NCBI GenBank assembly: GCA_002067235.1
Contig: MVQP01000009.1
Coordinates: 1 to 57,520, forward strand
Direction of reading: 5' to 3'
Source of the DNA: Syntrophorhabdus sp. PtaB.Bin047
GTDB lineage: Bacteria > Desulfobacterota > Syntrophorhabdia > Syntrophorhabdales > Syntrophorhabdaceae
DNA: 57,520 nt
The notes below the pieces were generated by a model. It worked only from the letters and a program-made list of their open reading frames with translations, was not told the origin of the DNA and did not search any database. Of this stretch, positions 28,852 to 37,391 are shown piece by piece. Both the position numbers and the translations under genes were made by a program. Each line of letters starts with the position of its first letter. Positions within the stretch are counted from its first letter, which is position 1.

Positions 28852-30375
28852 TCACCAGCCCATGCGCCGCGCGCCGTGCTCGAGGACGTCCACGAGCGCC
28901 CTTCCCACCGGGTAGCCGTCAGAGGTGGACCGGCCGGTTATGAAGGGGTAATCGACGATCGTCGACGTGTCACGGCCGAAATTACCGAGAAACAGCCCAT
29001 CGGGGCCCACGGCGTCCCTGAGAAGATACTCCTGGGGATAGGGCGCCGCCCCAAAACTGTAATCGATCCAGCCCCAGAAGGCCTTGTAGTCGTATTCGAG
29101 GCAGTGCCCCGTAACGGTCCTGCCCCGAAGGATGCAATCACGGCCCGTTATCTCCCGGGCGAAGGCCAAACACCCGATGGCATAGCACTCGGCGGCGATC
29201 GGCTTGCCCTGGTAGTAGAATCCGAGGATGAGGTCGTGAACGCGCTGGTTGTTGACCATGTCCACGACGGGTCCGCTGCCGCCTACGAGGAGGAGGGCGT
29301 CGAAACTTTCGAGATCGCGCCAGGCGCGATCGCGCTCGCCGTAGTACGCCTCGAGGGCATGCACGAACGCCGGGTGGCAGATGTAAGGACGCTCGGGCAT
29401 CATCGTCCTCAGGTCAGCCGGGCTGTCAAGCATGCGCGAGTATGGGTTCCGCGGCTCTCCCGTGCGGTCCAGTTCGCGGACCTTTGCCGCAACCGTCGGG
29501 GATGTGACGGGCCGGCCGAGGGCCGGGTCGATGTAGTTCTCGTCGTAGCTGGGAGGCAGGGCGACGGGCCGCCTGCCGTCGGGCGTCACGAATGCCATCG
29601 TGTATCCTGCCTCGTCGAGAACCTCCATGGGCCCGATGAGTTCTTCCCCCCAGTATCCCTTGCCCGAGACCACGATGAGAACATTGCGGTCTTTCCCTGT
29701 CTCCCTGGCCGGTGGTCCGGCGGTGCCTGGCGCCGCACCGACGTGGCCTGCGGCGATGAGCTCCGCTATCCGGTCGACCAGTTCCTCTGCTTCATGATAT
29801 GTTCTGCCCGTTACGAGGTCTCTGTCCACGACCACGTTCGACGGGCTTGGCGTGTACAGCGCGCCCGCGTTGGCGATATCGGAAAGGACGACCTCGTGGC
29901 AGATGACCTTCCGGCCGGCAAGCAGTTCCGGCATAGGCGTGAGCAGCCACAGCCCGTGGCACAGGGCGCCTTTGATCATCGAGGTGTTGCGCATGGCGCG
30001 GGCAAAGAACTGTACGGCGGGCGAAAGCCTCACCATGTCGGGAGATATCGGGGCGGGACCGGAGGCGGGGTCCGCGGGCGGCTGGAAGTAGCGCAGGCGG
30101 ACGCTGACGTAGTTCGCCGCGATGATGACGGCGGCATACTCCTCGAGCACGACATCCCGGAAGTCGATGTTCACCGTGAACACCTCGGGTGTTTGCCCCT
30201 GCTGTTCGACCTCGCTGACGAACGTCATCGACGGCTGACCCCAGAGATTGGACATGAAATGGACCTCAGCGTCGTACAACCCGAAACGCTGCCGGTATGT
30301 CCTGATCTCCTCGGGAATGTACTGGTTCTCCACCAGAACGGCAACCTTCTTCCCGTTCAGATCGAATTCGGCCAT
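28852..30375 (-). CDS. tandem DJ-1/PfpI domain protein
   Basis: This 507-aa protein contains two DJ-1/PfpI domains. Domain 1 (about 8-215) has the nucleophile elbow GALCHGLWLL with C139 and a typical KVICHE strand. Domain 2 (about 230-500) has VSGKGYWGEEL with candidate Glu at 244-245 and AAECYAIGCL with C397. Both cysteines are present, so both sites may be active, as glyoxalase III, deglycase, hydratase or amidase types in this family. ATG at 30375 shares its A with the TGA of the AGE gene, and GGAGGTGCGTG precedes it. A 15-codon extension upstream is rejected. Confidence 0.88.
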   Translation of the reverse strand: MAEFDLNGKKVAVLVENQYIPEEIRTYRQRFGLYDAEVHFMSNLWGQPSMTFVSEVEQQGQTPEVFTVNIDFRDVVLEEYAAVIIAANYVSVRLRYFQPPADPASGPAPISPDMVRLSPAVQFFARAMRNTSMIKGALCHGLWLLTPMPELLAGRKVICHEVVLSDIANAGALYTPSPSNVVVDRDLVTGRTYHEAEELVDRIAELIAAGHVGAAPGTAGPPARETGKDRNVLIVVSGKGYWGEELIGPMEVLDEAGYTMAFVTPDGRRPVALPPSYDENYIDPALGRPVTSPTVAAKVRELDRTGEPRNPYSRMLDSPADLRTMMPERPYICHPAFVHALEAYYGERDRAWRDLESFDALLLVGGSGPVVDMVNNQRVHDLILGFYYQGKPIAAECYAIGCLAFAREITGRDCILRGRTVTGHCLEYDYKAFWGWIDYSFGAAPYPQEYLLRDAVGPDGLFLGNFGRDTSTIVDYPFITGRSTSDGYPVGRALVDVLEHGARRMGW

Positions 30376-32345
30376 CACGCACCTCCTTTTCTGCACCGGT
30401 GGGAATAGAACTCCACACATACCTCTTTTCCGAGGTCCTCCGGTTCGATGGGGATCTGGAACCTGTTGTGGGCGACATACTCGCGTGCTGCTCCGTTCAC
30501 CTTGATGCCGACGATCTGAAGGGTGTCGGGCCGGAAGAAGTCGGGCAGGACATTGAGGGACTGCACGTTGTCCTTGACGGAAGGGCGAAAATAGAGGCAG
30601 AAATGGGCCTCGCTGGTCTGCGGGCAGGTGACGTAGGTACGAATATAGATGTGCGCGAGATAGTTCAGTTCGAAGGAATGGTACCCCGCTATGTCAGACC
30701 CCGCCATTCCCCTGCCCGAGATGAAGGGGTCCCCGTTGTCGTTGACCCGGAAGAAGACGCCGCGATTATCACGGTCGAGCTGGAACATGTTCCACCACGC
30801 ACTCATATCGCGGTAATAATTGAGGTAATTCCGTTTGTGCGTGTAGCCGAACAGCACCAGGTACGCCAGGATACCCTGCTCCTGCTGCCAGAAATCCTTG
30901 TGGTTGCCCCACACGAATTCAACAGGCAGGTGGTTGCCCGGATTGCGCTCAACGGCATCAAAGCAGCCGCCGCGCAGCGGGTCAAGACCGTTTTTCACCA
31001 TCGCGTTGCCGAGTTGTTTCGCCACGGTCATCGCCGCCTCGGCCTCTTTCGTCCTACCCTGGCACATGTAATAATTGGCAACCCTGGTCAAATTCCAGGC
31101 TATCTTGAGGTTGTGGCCCACGATGGCTCGATTCTGCTGCCATCCCCAGGAATGATTGGGTTTCCAATTCGCATCAAAGCGTTCGTTCACATAGGGCGAT
31201 GTTCTGTCGGGGAAGTGCTCGACGATAATCCTGGTGAGAGAATCGAGCATGTCCTTGCAGTCGGCCACGAATTCCTCGATCTCCTGGCATGCGTTGCGGG
31301 GAACGGGGTCGAGCGCCAGCAGTACGTTGATCAGGTAGGCCGGGATGTGATCGCCGATGGAATTCCAATTCTTCTGTAGCTTGTTCTGCCCCAGTTTGTC
31401 ATTGCCGGGGTCCATGGTAACGGGGTCGATGTGGCTGAAGTACCCTTTACTGCGGTTGAGGTGAGAATCTGACCTGCCGTTGTCGAGGAAGAAGGTGTCG
31501 AAGGCACGCACTGTTCGCTTGATATCGTCGAGAACCTCCATGTCACCGGTGATGCGGAAGTACTGACTGAGACCGGCCAGAGCGTAGATCTGCTCGTAGA
31601 TGGGTATCGTGTTCTCCTCGCCGGGGTTCCGGGACGCGACCAGCGTCAGCGTGCCGTGCACCAGCCTCTTCCGTCCATAGCTCCAGAGGATCGTTCTGCC
31701 ATCATGGCTCAGGGACCGGAACGCGGTCCTCTGGAAGTCCACTCCCGCCCTTGCCGCGTCGAGGTAGCGCCGGTCGCCGAGGAGGAGATAGGCGGACGAG
31801 AGTCCGTAGATGAATCTCGAGAGCGTGGCCATGAGCTGTATTTCCTCGTCCGTTCCGCCGCCGTAGATGTTCAGGTTGCTCCGATAGAGGCTCGAGAAAT
31901 CGCTTGCCCGGTAGTCGCGGCTGTCGCCGAAAAGGTCCTGGAGCCACTCATCGGCCATCACGCTGATCTGGGAGAGCCACCAGTGGGTGTGCTGTTCGAA
32001 GAGGAATTCACCCGGTTTGTGATGGAGAAGGGTTATCCTGGTGGCCGTGTAGTGCAGCCTGTTGCCGGCCCTCTGGAAAACGCCCTGAACATAGATACGG
32101 TCTCCCTGGCGCACATACTTCCTGATCTTGTATGCGACACCGTCCTTCGCCGGGCCGCCCTGTGGTTCCGGCACGCGGTCGGTGTCCACGCCGTCAAGGT
32201 TGCTCAAGACCCTGCAACCGGTCTCGGGTCCCACGGAGACATCGATATCATCCCCGGAACGAAGGCGAAGCTTGAAAGAGCGTCCCCTGACATCCACATC
32301 TCCAACGTCTCCGAGGAACGTCACTGTTTGATTGAATGATCTCAT
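30375..32345 (-). CDS. AGE (N-acylglucosamine 2-epimerase) family protein with N-terminal beta domain
   Basis: This 656-aa protein has an N-terminal small beta domain (about 1-135, VTFLGDVGDVDV, KYVRQGDRIYVQGVF) followed by an (alpha/alpha)6 barrel. The barrel carries the family marks IVGHNLKIAWNL, EFVWGNHKDFWQQEQGILAYL and DRDNRGVFFRVNDNGDP. In AGE and cellobiose 2-epimerases, His residues in equivalent positions do the acid-base chemistry. Whether it epimerises a free sugar or a glycan end is unknown. The ATG at 32345 has GGGAGGACGAGG before it; a TTG 75 bases upstream lacks one. First gene of the cassette; copy B of the 246-bp element starts 93 bp upstream. Confidence 0.85.
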   Translation of the reverse strand: MRSFNQTVTFLGDVGDVDVRGRSFKLRLRSGDDIDVSVGPETGCRVLSNLDGVDTDRVPEPQGGPAKDGVAYKIRKYVRQGDRIYVQGVFQRAGNRLHYTATRITLLHHKPGEFLFEQHTHWWLSQISVMADEWLQDLFGDSRDYRASDFSSLYRSNLNIYGGGTDEEIQLMATLSRFIYGLSSAYLLLGDRRYLDAARAGVDFQRTAFRSLSHDGRTILWSYGRKRLVHGTLTLVASRNPGEENTIPIYEQIYALAGLSQYFRITGDMEVLDDIKRTVRAFDTFFLDNGRSDSHLNRSKGYFSHIDPVTMDPGNDKLGQNKLQKNWNSIGDHIPAYLINVLLALDPVPRNACQEIEEFVADCKDMLDSLTRIIVEHFPDRTSPYVNERFDANWKPNHSWGWQQNRAIVGHNLKIAWNLTRVANYYMCQGRTKEAEAAMTVAKQLGNAMVKNGLDPLRGGCFDAVERNPGNHLPVEFVWGNHKDFWQQEQGILAYLVLFGYTHKRNYLNYYRDMSAWWNMFQLDRDNRGVFFRVNDNGDPFISGRGMAGSDIAGYHSFELNYLAHIYIRTYVTCPQTSEAHFCLYFRPSVKDNVQSLNVLPDFFRPDTLQIVGIKVNGAAREYVAHNRFQIPIEPEDLGKEVCVEFYSHRCRKGGA

Positions 32346-32437
32346 CCTCGTCCTCCCTGAAACGGCAAGACGCATCGCGCCGACCCTGCGTGTGACCGCA
32401 GCCTCAGTGATCCCTGGCAACCGATCTCTATCCTGGA
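32346..32437. other. leader between 246-bp element copy B and AGE gene
   Basis: This 92-bp stretch carries the GGGAGGACGAGG ribosome binding site for the ATG at 32345. No further motif recognised. Confidence 0.4.
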
Positions 32438-32683
32438 TGCTTTTGACGGCGATGCTGATCGCGCAACTCAGCCTGATGAAATACCCTTTTCCTTGATATG
32501 ATCAAGCGCTGTGCCTGATCGAATCGACGGACAAAGACAGATGCGCAGCATGTATGTGGAAGGTAAGAAAAAAGATCGTCGTGACCCATTCATGGCATTC
32601 CCCGTGGTAACGTCTGAAATTTTCCGGGAAGACCGAATGACCGTATAAGTGAATATTACCACGGGCGAAAAACCATCTGTCAA
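32438..32683 (-). repeat. 246-bp conserved upstream element, copy B
   Basis: Ungapped counterpart of 10479-10724. On the minus strand it starts TTGACAGA (32683-32676), has TAATAT 19 bp after the TTGACA hexamer, contains the shared 11-mer GCATCTGTCTT, and ends in the most conserved 58 bp. Copy B directly precedes the 14-kb carbohydrate cassette, so it is a good candidate for its promoter and regulatory leader. The shared frames are interrupted by stops in this copy, so it is not protein-coding. Confidence 0.7.
32455..32471 (-). promoter_or_regulatory. conserved dyad CTGA-N9-TCAG in copy B
   Basis: Minus-strand sequence CTGAGTTGCGCGATCAG. Arms CTGA/TCAG are complementary, extended to GCTGA/TCAGC here. 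Same position within the element as in copy A. Confidence 0.4.
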
Positions 32684-32822
32684 GAGCATACCGATATGTT
32701 CCTTTAATATCGCTGCATTAAGAATGCTATGCTCGCTGGGTTATGGCCGGGACGTCCCCTGGGGCGGCCGTCGGATGCCGCTACCCCCGGCCTGAAGAAT
32801 GCCGGGTGCCGTCATCCATCGA
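32684..32822. other. intergenic spacer between copy B and histidine kinase gene end
   Basis: 139 bp downstream of the kinase stop and upstream of the repeated element. No convincing terminator hairpin with a T tract was seen. Confidence 0.35.
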
Positions 32823-34754
32823 TCACGCGTGCTTCTGTACCTCTGCCGCCGGCAGATAGATGTTGAAGGTCGTTCCCCCGTTCGGTCTGCTGGAGACGTT
32901 GATGTATCCGTTGTGCTGCTTCACTATGCCGTAGACGATGGCAAGGCCGAGGCCCGTTCCCTTTCCCGCCTTCTTTTTCGTATAGAAGGGTTCGAATATC
33001 CTGTGGATTGCCTCGTTGTCAATGCCTTCTCCCGTATCGGTCACGGTGATGAGGACGTACCTGCCGGGGGTGCCGTAACCGTGCAGCCTCCGGAAATCCT
33101 CGTCGAGGTTGACCGTTCTCGACCGTATGGTGATCCTGCCGCCCTGCGGCATGGCGTCGCGGGCGTTGGCGACGAGGTTCAGCAGGACCTGGTCGATCTT
33201 TGATATATCCGCGAGGACCGTCACGTCCCCTCCTGCGAGCGCCATGTCGAGGCTTATGGTCTTCGGCAGCAACCCTTCCAGGATGCGCACGCTCTTCCGG
33301 ACCATGGCGTTGATCGCCACAGGTTTGAGCACGACGTCCTGTTTCCTGCTGAAGGCGAGCAGGCTCTTTGTGAAGCTCGATGCCTTCTCGATCGTGTCGG
33401 CGATCCGTCTTACGCGTTCCTGCAGCGGACCGTCCTTCGGGACCTGCATCTTCAGAATGCCGCAGTGCCCGAGAAGGACCTCGAGGATGTTGTTGAAATC
33501 GTGGGCGATGCCTCCGGCCAGCTTGCCGATGGCCTCCATCTTCTCCGATTGGCGAAGCCGCGCTTCGAGCTGCCTCTTCTCATCTTCCATCAGCTTCCGG
33601 TCCGTGATGTCTTCCGCGGTCCCTTCGTAGTAAACGATCTCGCCCGCGCTGTTCCGCTCCGTCCGGGCGTTGAGAGAAACCCATATCGTGCCGCCGTCCC
33701 TGCGGCGCAGCCGGGTCTCGAACTTTTCGACGACGCCATGTGTTTGCAGGGTCTCCCGGAATTGCCGGTGGCTCTCCGGTTCCAGGAAGAGCTGCCGTCC
33801 TATGCTGGTGATGTCCCGGACCATGTCCTCCGACGTATCATACCCGAGCATTCTTGCGTGCGACGGGTTTGCACTCATGAAACGACCGTCCGGCGCCGCC
33901 CGGAAGGTGCCTTCGATGGCATTCTCGTATATGGTTCGGTACCTGTCCTCGTTGTGCCTGAGAGCCGATTCTATCTGCCTCTGTTCCGTTGCGTCGGTCA
34001 GGGTTATGATGGTGAGCTCCTCGAGGCTGGTTGCCCGCAGCGATATGACCTTCTCCCGTCCGTTCTTGCAGGCGATCGAGCGCTGCCCGGCCTCATAGGT
34101 GTCTCCCGGGGAACGGTTCTTCTTCCAGGCCTCAACCACCTTCTTCCGGAGTTGTTGGTCGGGGTACGCCCGGACAGCCCAATCCTTTTCAGTAGGCACA
34201 TCATCGAGGGTGTAGCCGGTGATGCCGGTGAACTGCCGGTTGACATACCTGCCGGTCCCGGAACGGTCGGCAAGTATGATACCGAGGGGCAGGTTCTCGA
34301 GGACGGTGAAGAAAGACCTTCCCAGTTCGAAGGGGACGATCTGCGTGAAACCCCCCGGCCCGTCGGTACCCCGACGGGGCCTTCCGGCCATGTGTCCCTG
34401 TTTCGGCGCATCACGGCAGAACGCGACAAGATCCTTCCCGGAGCCGGTGCCGATGCACGTGACGTTCATCTCGACAGGCGTGGTCCCGCCCTGCCCGTCC
34501 GTGTGGTCGATCTCGACGCTTCTGGCAAAACCTTTCTTCAGGCATCCGGCGAGTTCACGGGAAAGCCTGTCCCGATCGTGTTGCGCGGTCCAGTCGAGAA
34601 TGCTCTTTCCGAGTACATGATCGATATCGCGACGGCCTGCAAGGCGGGCGTATTTCGTATTCGCCTCTACAACGACACCTTTCTCGTTGAGGACCACGAA
34701 ACCTATGTCCCCTGTTCCGATCAGCTTCCGATACAACTCCTCGCGCTGCCTGAT
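32823..34754 (-). CDS. PAS-containing sensor histidine kinase, ATC start proposed
   Basis: About 643 aa, soluble. PAS-like regions lie at about 5-115, 145-258 and 265-385. HisKA carries H418 in GGIAHDFNNILEVLLGH. HATPase shows NLVANARDAM, DTGEGI, FEPFYTKK and GKGTGLGL. The first canonical start in reach, TTG at 34736, has GAGGAG touching it with no spacing. The strong GGGAGGGAGG ends four bases before ATC at 34754, so ATC is the best-placed start. The gene lies 70 bp after the PAS/Cys4 protein gene, likely the same transcript. No receiver domain, so a separate response regulator is expected. Confidence 0.88.
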   Translation of the reverse strand: MRQREELYRKLIGTGDIGFVVLNEKGVVVEANTKYARLAGRRDIDHVLGKSILDWTAQHDRDRLSRELAGCLKKGFARSVEIDHTDGQGGTTPVEMNVTCIGTGSGKDLVAFCRDAPKQGHMAGRPRRGTDGPGGFTQIVPFELGRSFFTVLENLPLGIILADRSGTGRYVNRQFTGITGYTLDDVPTEKDWAVRAYPDQQLRKKVVEAWKKNRSPGDTYEAGQRSIACKNGREKVISLRATSLEELTIITLTDATEQRQIESALRHNEDRYRTIYENAIEGTFRAAPDGRFMSANPSHARMLGYDTSEDMVRDITSIGRQLFLEPESHRQFRETLQTHGVVEKFETRLRRRDGGTIWVSLNARTERNSAGEIVYYEGTAEDITDRKLMEDEKRQLEARLRQSEKMEAIGKLAGGIAHDFNNILEVLLGHCGILKMQVPKDGPLQERVRRIADTIEKASSFTKSLLAFSRKQDVVLKPVAINAMVRKSVRILEGLLPKTISLDMALAGGDVTVLADISKIDQVLLNLVANARDAMPQGGRITIRSRTVNLDEDFRRLHGYGTPGRYVLITVTDTGEGIDNEAIHRIFEPFYTKKKAGKGTGLGLAIVYGIVKQHNGYINVSSRPNGGTTFNIYLPAAEVQKHA

Positions 34755-34824
34755 GGTGCCTCCCTCCCCGCTTCTCGTGCCGCAGATCCCTCTGACGTGA
34801 AATGCGACAAATAATGGGGCCGTC

Positions 34825-35457
34825 TCATTTGAAGTAGTTTGGATACGTCTTCTTTGCGCATTCCGGACAAATGGTGTGGGTGAACTCGGCTTCGGAATGG
34901 TCCCGTATATAGTCTTCCAGCGGCTGCCAGCGCCCCTCGTCATCGCGGATCTTCTTGCAGGAACTGCATATGGGCAGAAGGCCGCTCAGGGTCCTGACCC
35001 TGAGCAGGGCCTCCTTGAGTTCCACGATGAGCTTCTCGCGTTCTTCCTCCATGCGCTTGCGTTCCGTGACGTCCCGGGCGACGCCCTGGGAATAAAGGAA
35101 ACGTTTTCGCGGGGTTGATATGTCGTGATCGGAGACGTCCCATTTTCCCCTGGCGGTGACCTCGACAGTGACCTGTGCGAGGGAATAGTCCTGGACCCCC
35201 TTGTTCTTCTTCACGAGGCGCATCTCCAACCTTCGCATGGACCTCGAGCCAACGCGTCTTTCCACAAAATGGACCGGCCCCTTCCTGCGGTCCTCGGGGT
35301 GGACGATGTTTTCGAAGGGCTTTCCGGTAAGCTCCTCGGGGTCGTAGCCGAGTTGCCTGACGGCATTGGAGATGAAAAGTATCCGCCCGTCCCTGTCCAG
35401 ACGGTAGATAATGTCAGGACTCAGGTCTACGAGGGAACGGTAGTGGTCTTGGCTCAA
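34825..35457 (-). CDS. PAS protein with C-terminal Cys4 module
   Basis: This 210-aa soluble protein has one PAS domain (about 5-135, PDIIYRLDRDGRILFISNAV), a coiled coil (135-157) and the module LSGLLPICSSCKKIRDDEGRW to HTICPEC with C164, C167, C197 and C200. No enzymatic or DNA-binding domain. The start is TTG at 35457 with GAGGACG seven bases upstream. It sits directly before a PAS histidine kinase gene, with which it probably works. The Cys4 module, spaced exactly as in the 11567 and 47429 proteins, may bind zinc or an Fe-S cluster and act as output (inference). Confidence 0.82.
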   Translation of the reverse strand: MSQDHYRSLVDLSPDIIYRLDRDGRILFISNAVRQLGYDPEELTGKPFENIVHPEDRRKGPVHFVERRVGSRSMRRLEMRLVKKNKGVQDYSLAQVTVEVTARGKWDVSDHDISTPRKRFLYSQGVARDVTERKRMEEEREKLIVELKEALLRVRTLSGLLPICSSCKKIRDDEGRWQPLEDYIRDHSEAEFTHTICPECAKKTYPNYFK

Positions 35458-35761
35458 GAAACACGTCCTCTCGAGTACACGCGATATTCTGCTTTCATTG
35501 CAGCGAATTTCATCTGTTCTGCTTGCGGGCGAACCTGATGTGCCGGAGTCCTCTCGCCAGGTATCCCGGCATCACTTTGGGTCAAAGGGGTCAGACGGCC
35601 CGACGTGATCGTTCTTCTCGTCGGTGATGGGACTGCCTGTCTTCAAGTACCCCGATCGAAAGGAACCCCTGTCCTTCTGACACCCGGAGCCTTCCATTGC
35701 GCCCTTACTGGTTCCTTGCCGTTGTGATTCGTAATTGTATGCAAAAAGTCAGAAGAATGCT

Positions 35762-35780
35762 ATAGCAAATAACTTGCTAT
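35762..35780. promoter_or_regulatory. perfect 7-bp inverted repeat ATAGCAA-N5-TTGCTAT
   Basis: A 19-bp dyad in an AT-rich stretch about 150 bp upstream of the PAS-LuxR gene. Arms are perfectly complementary. It is a candidate operator for a dimeric regulator, perhaps the LuxR-type protein itself. Confidence 0.4.
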
Positions 35781-35894
35781 GGAATACGTATGATTAATTA
35801 GTAATACTGCGGTCGGAGACCAGCCGCCGGGCACCTTGTCTGTGACAGCCGGACGGGCTCCCTTTAAGTAAAATGTTGTACCGGCCGACCATTA

Positions 35895-35900
35895 TATAAT
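35895..35900 (+). promoter_or_regulatory. candidate -10 box of the PAS-LuxR gene
   Basis: TATAAT, six of six, about 33 bases before ATG 35934. No good -35 hexamer at 16-18 bp; TTGTAC lies only 13 bp upstream, so activation by a regulator would be expected. Confidence 0.35.
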
Positions 35901-35933
35901 AAGATTCCAACCGTGTCGTGACGGCGTGCCAGG

Positions 35934-37211
35934 ATGGAGGTATGCACCGGAACCATGTGTGATACAACCGGGAACAAAAGGTCAGAGAAGGCCCTTCCTG
36001 AGGAGGAGCGAAGATTTCGCGCGATATTTGACCATACCCTTCAGTTCATGGGGCTGCTGACGCCTGGCGGCGATGTCCTGGAGGTCAACAGGGCCGCCCT
36101 TCTGTTCATCAAGGCCCGGGAAGAGGACGTCGCGGGCCGAAAGTTCTGGTTGACGCCATGGTGGTCCCATTCCAGGAAACTGATCAACACCCTGCGGGAT
36201 GCCGTGAGAGAGGCGGCGCGCGGCAGGCTCGTGCGTTTCGAGGCGACCCATATCTCGTCGGAAGGCGACCCCCACTACTTCGATTTCTCCCTGAAGCCTG
36301 TGCCGGGCAAGAACGGGAAGGTCATTTTCCTCATCGCCGAAGGTCGGGACATAACTGAACGGAGGGAGGCGGAAACGTTGCTGAGGGAGTCGGAGGCGCG
36401 CTACCGGACGGCTATCGAGAAATCAAATGACGGCGTCGCAATAGTCAAGGACGGCCTGCACCTCTACGTGAACGACAGGTTCCTCAGGATGTTCGGATAT
36501 GAGGACGCAGCGGAGATAACAGGACAACCGATAATGATGGTGGTGCACCCCGATGACCGGAAGACCGTGAAAGGTTACCACAGAGGGAGAAGCGACGGGG
36601 GGCGGAGCCCGTCGCGATACGAGTTCAAGGGTATCCGAAAGGACGGGACGGCGATATGCGTCGAGGTGTCCGTTTCCGCGATACGGTACCTCGGCAGTCC
36701 AGCACTGCTTTCGTATCTGAGAGACATAACGGACCGAAAGGTGGCCGAGGAGGCATTGAGAAGGAGAGAGGAGGAACTTCAGTTCAAGACGCGGAACCTT
36801 GAAGAGGCGAACATAGCCCTGAAGGCGCTCGCGAGGCACATCGAGGAGAGCAGGCAGGAACTGGAGAGGAACATCGTCCTCAACCTCAGGACACTTGTCT
36901 TCCCGTACATCGAGAAGGTGCAGAAATCGAACCTCAGCGTCAGGCAGAAGATGTTCATGGAGATCATCGAGAAGAACCTCAACGACGTGATCTCTCCTTT
37001 CCTCAGGGCCATCGGCCACTTCGGCCTCACGCCTACGGAAATGCATATCGCCGGCCTGATCAGGGATGGAAGGAAGACAAAGGAGATCGCCGAATCGCTC
37101 CACATATCCCGCCGGGCCGTCGAGGTCCACCGGTACAATATCAGAAAGAAATTAAAGATAAACAGGAACAGGCACAACCTCTGCGCCTTCCTGCGCTCCC
37201 TGGGCAGTTGA
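35934..37211 (+). CDS. PAS-PAS-LuxR type transcription regulator
   Basis: This 425-aa protein has two PAS domains (about 25-150 and 155-285, each ending in a DITER/DITDRK motif) and a coiled coil (285-320). A linker of about 40 residues follows, then a C-terminal LuxR/GerE helix-turn-helix (about 360-410, LTPTEMHIAGLIRDGRKTKEIA and SRRAVEVHRYNIRKKL). Cytoplasmic one-component regulator sensing a small molecule or redox state. The start at 35934 has a weak ribosome binding site; ATG 35955 is possible. It lies upstream of the livK operon, same strand, with a promoter between, so it could control that operon (inference). Confidence 0.87.
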   Translation: MEVCTGTMCDTTGNKRSEKALPEEERRFRAIFDHTLQFMGLLTPGGDVLEVNRAALLFIKAREEDVAGRKFWLTPWWSHSRKLINTLRDAVREAARGRLVRFEATHISSEGDPHYFDFSLKPVPGKNGKVIFLIAEGRDITERREAETLLRESEARYRTAIEKSNDGVAIVKDGLHLYVNDRFLRMFGYEDAAEITGQPIMMVVHPDDRKTVKGYHRGRSDGGRSPSRYEFKGIRKDGTAICVEVSVSAIRYLGSPALLSYLRDITDRKVAEEALRRREEELQFKTRNLEEANIALKALARHIEESRQELERNIVLNLRTLVFPYIEKVQKSNLSVRQKMFMEIIEKNLNDVISPFLRAIGHFGLTPTEMHIAGLIRDGRKTKEIAESLHISRRAVEVHRYNIRKKLKINRNRHNLCAFLRSLGS

Positions 37212-37240
37212 AGAAATTCCGCTCCCCGCCGATTTTTCTG

Positions 37241-37270
37241 TTGACAAATTTCTTAATATCATAATCTAAT
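37241..37270 (+). promoter_or_regulatory. candidate promoter of the liv operon
   Basis: A perfect TTGACA at 37241-37246 and TCTAAT at 37265-37270 with an 18-bp spacer, in a very AT-rich stretch. The leader to livK would be about 115 bp, leaving room for regulation. Confidence 0.5.
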
Positions 37271-37391
37271 ATATTATCACCTTCAGAGATTAACACAATA
37301 ACAGAAACAGATGTAGTAAGTCAGGTCATTAACAACCTTTCTTCGGGGATACTAGTGTGTTTCATCAAATAAACACTGTGGGGAGGTAATC

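Larger units (their letters stand above)
35458..35933. other. 476-bp divergent intergenic region
   Basis: Holds control regions of the PAS/kinase operon (-) and the PAS-LuxR gene (+). The right half (35730-35910) is AT-rich with a dyad and a TATAAT box. The left half shows no gene or structure I can support. Confidence 0.5.

Noticed and set aside
28738..30408. 556-codon plus-strand frame
   Set aside because: Antisense to the DJ-1 gene; no motifs and no ribosome binding site.
33465..34814. 449-codon plus-strand frame
   Set aside because: Antisense to the histidine kinase, whose H, N and G boxes are on the minus strand.
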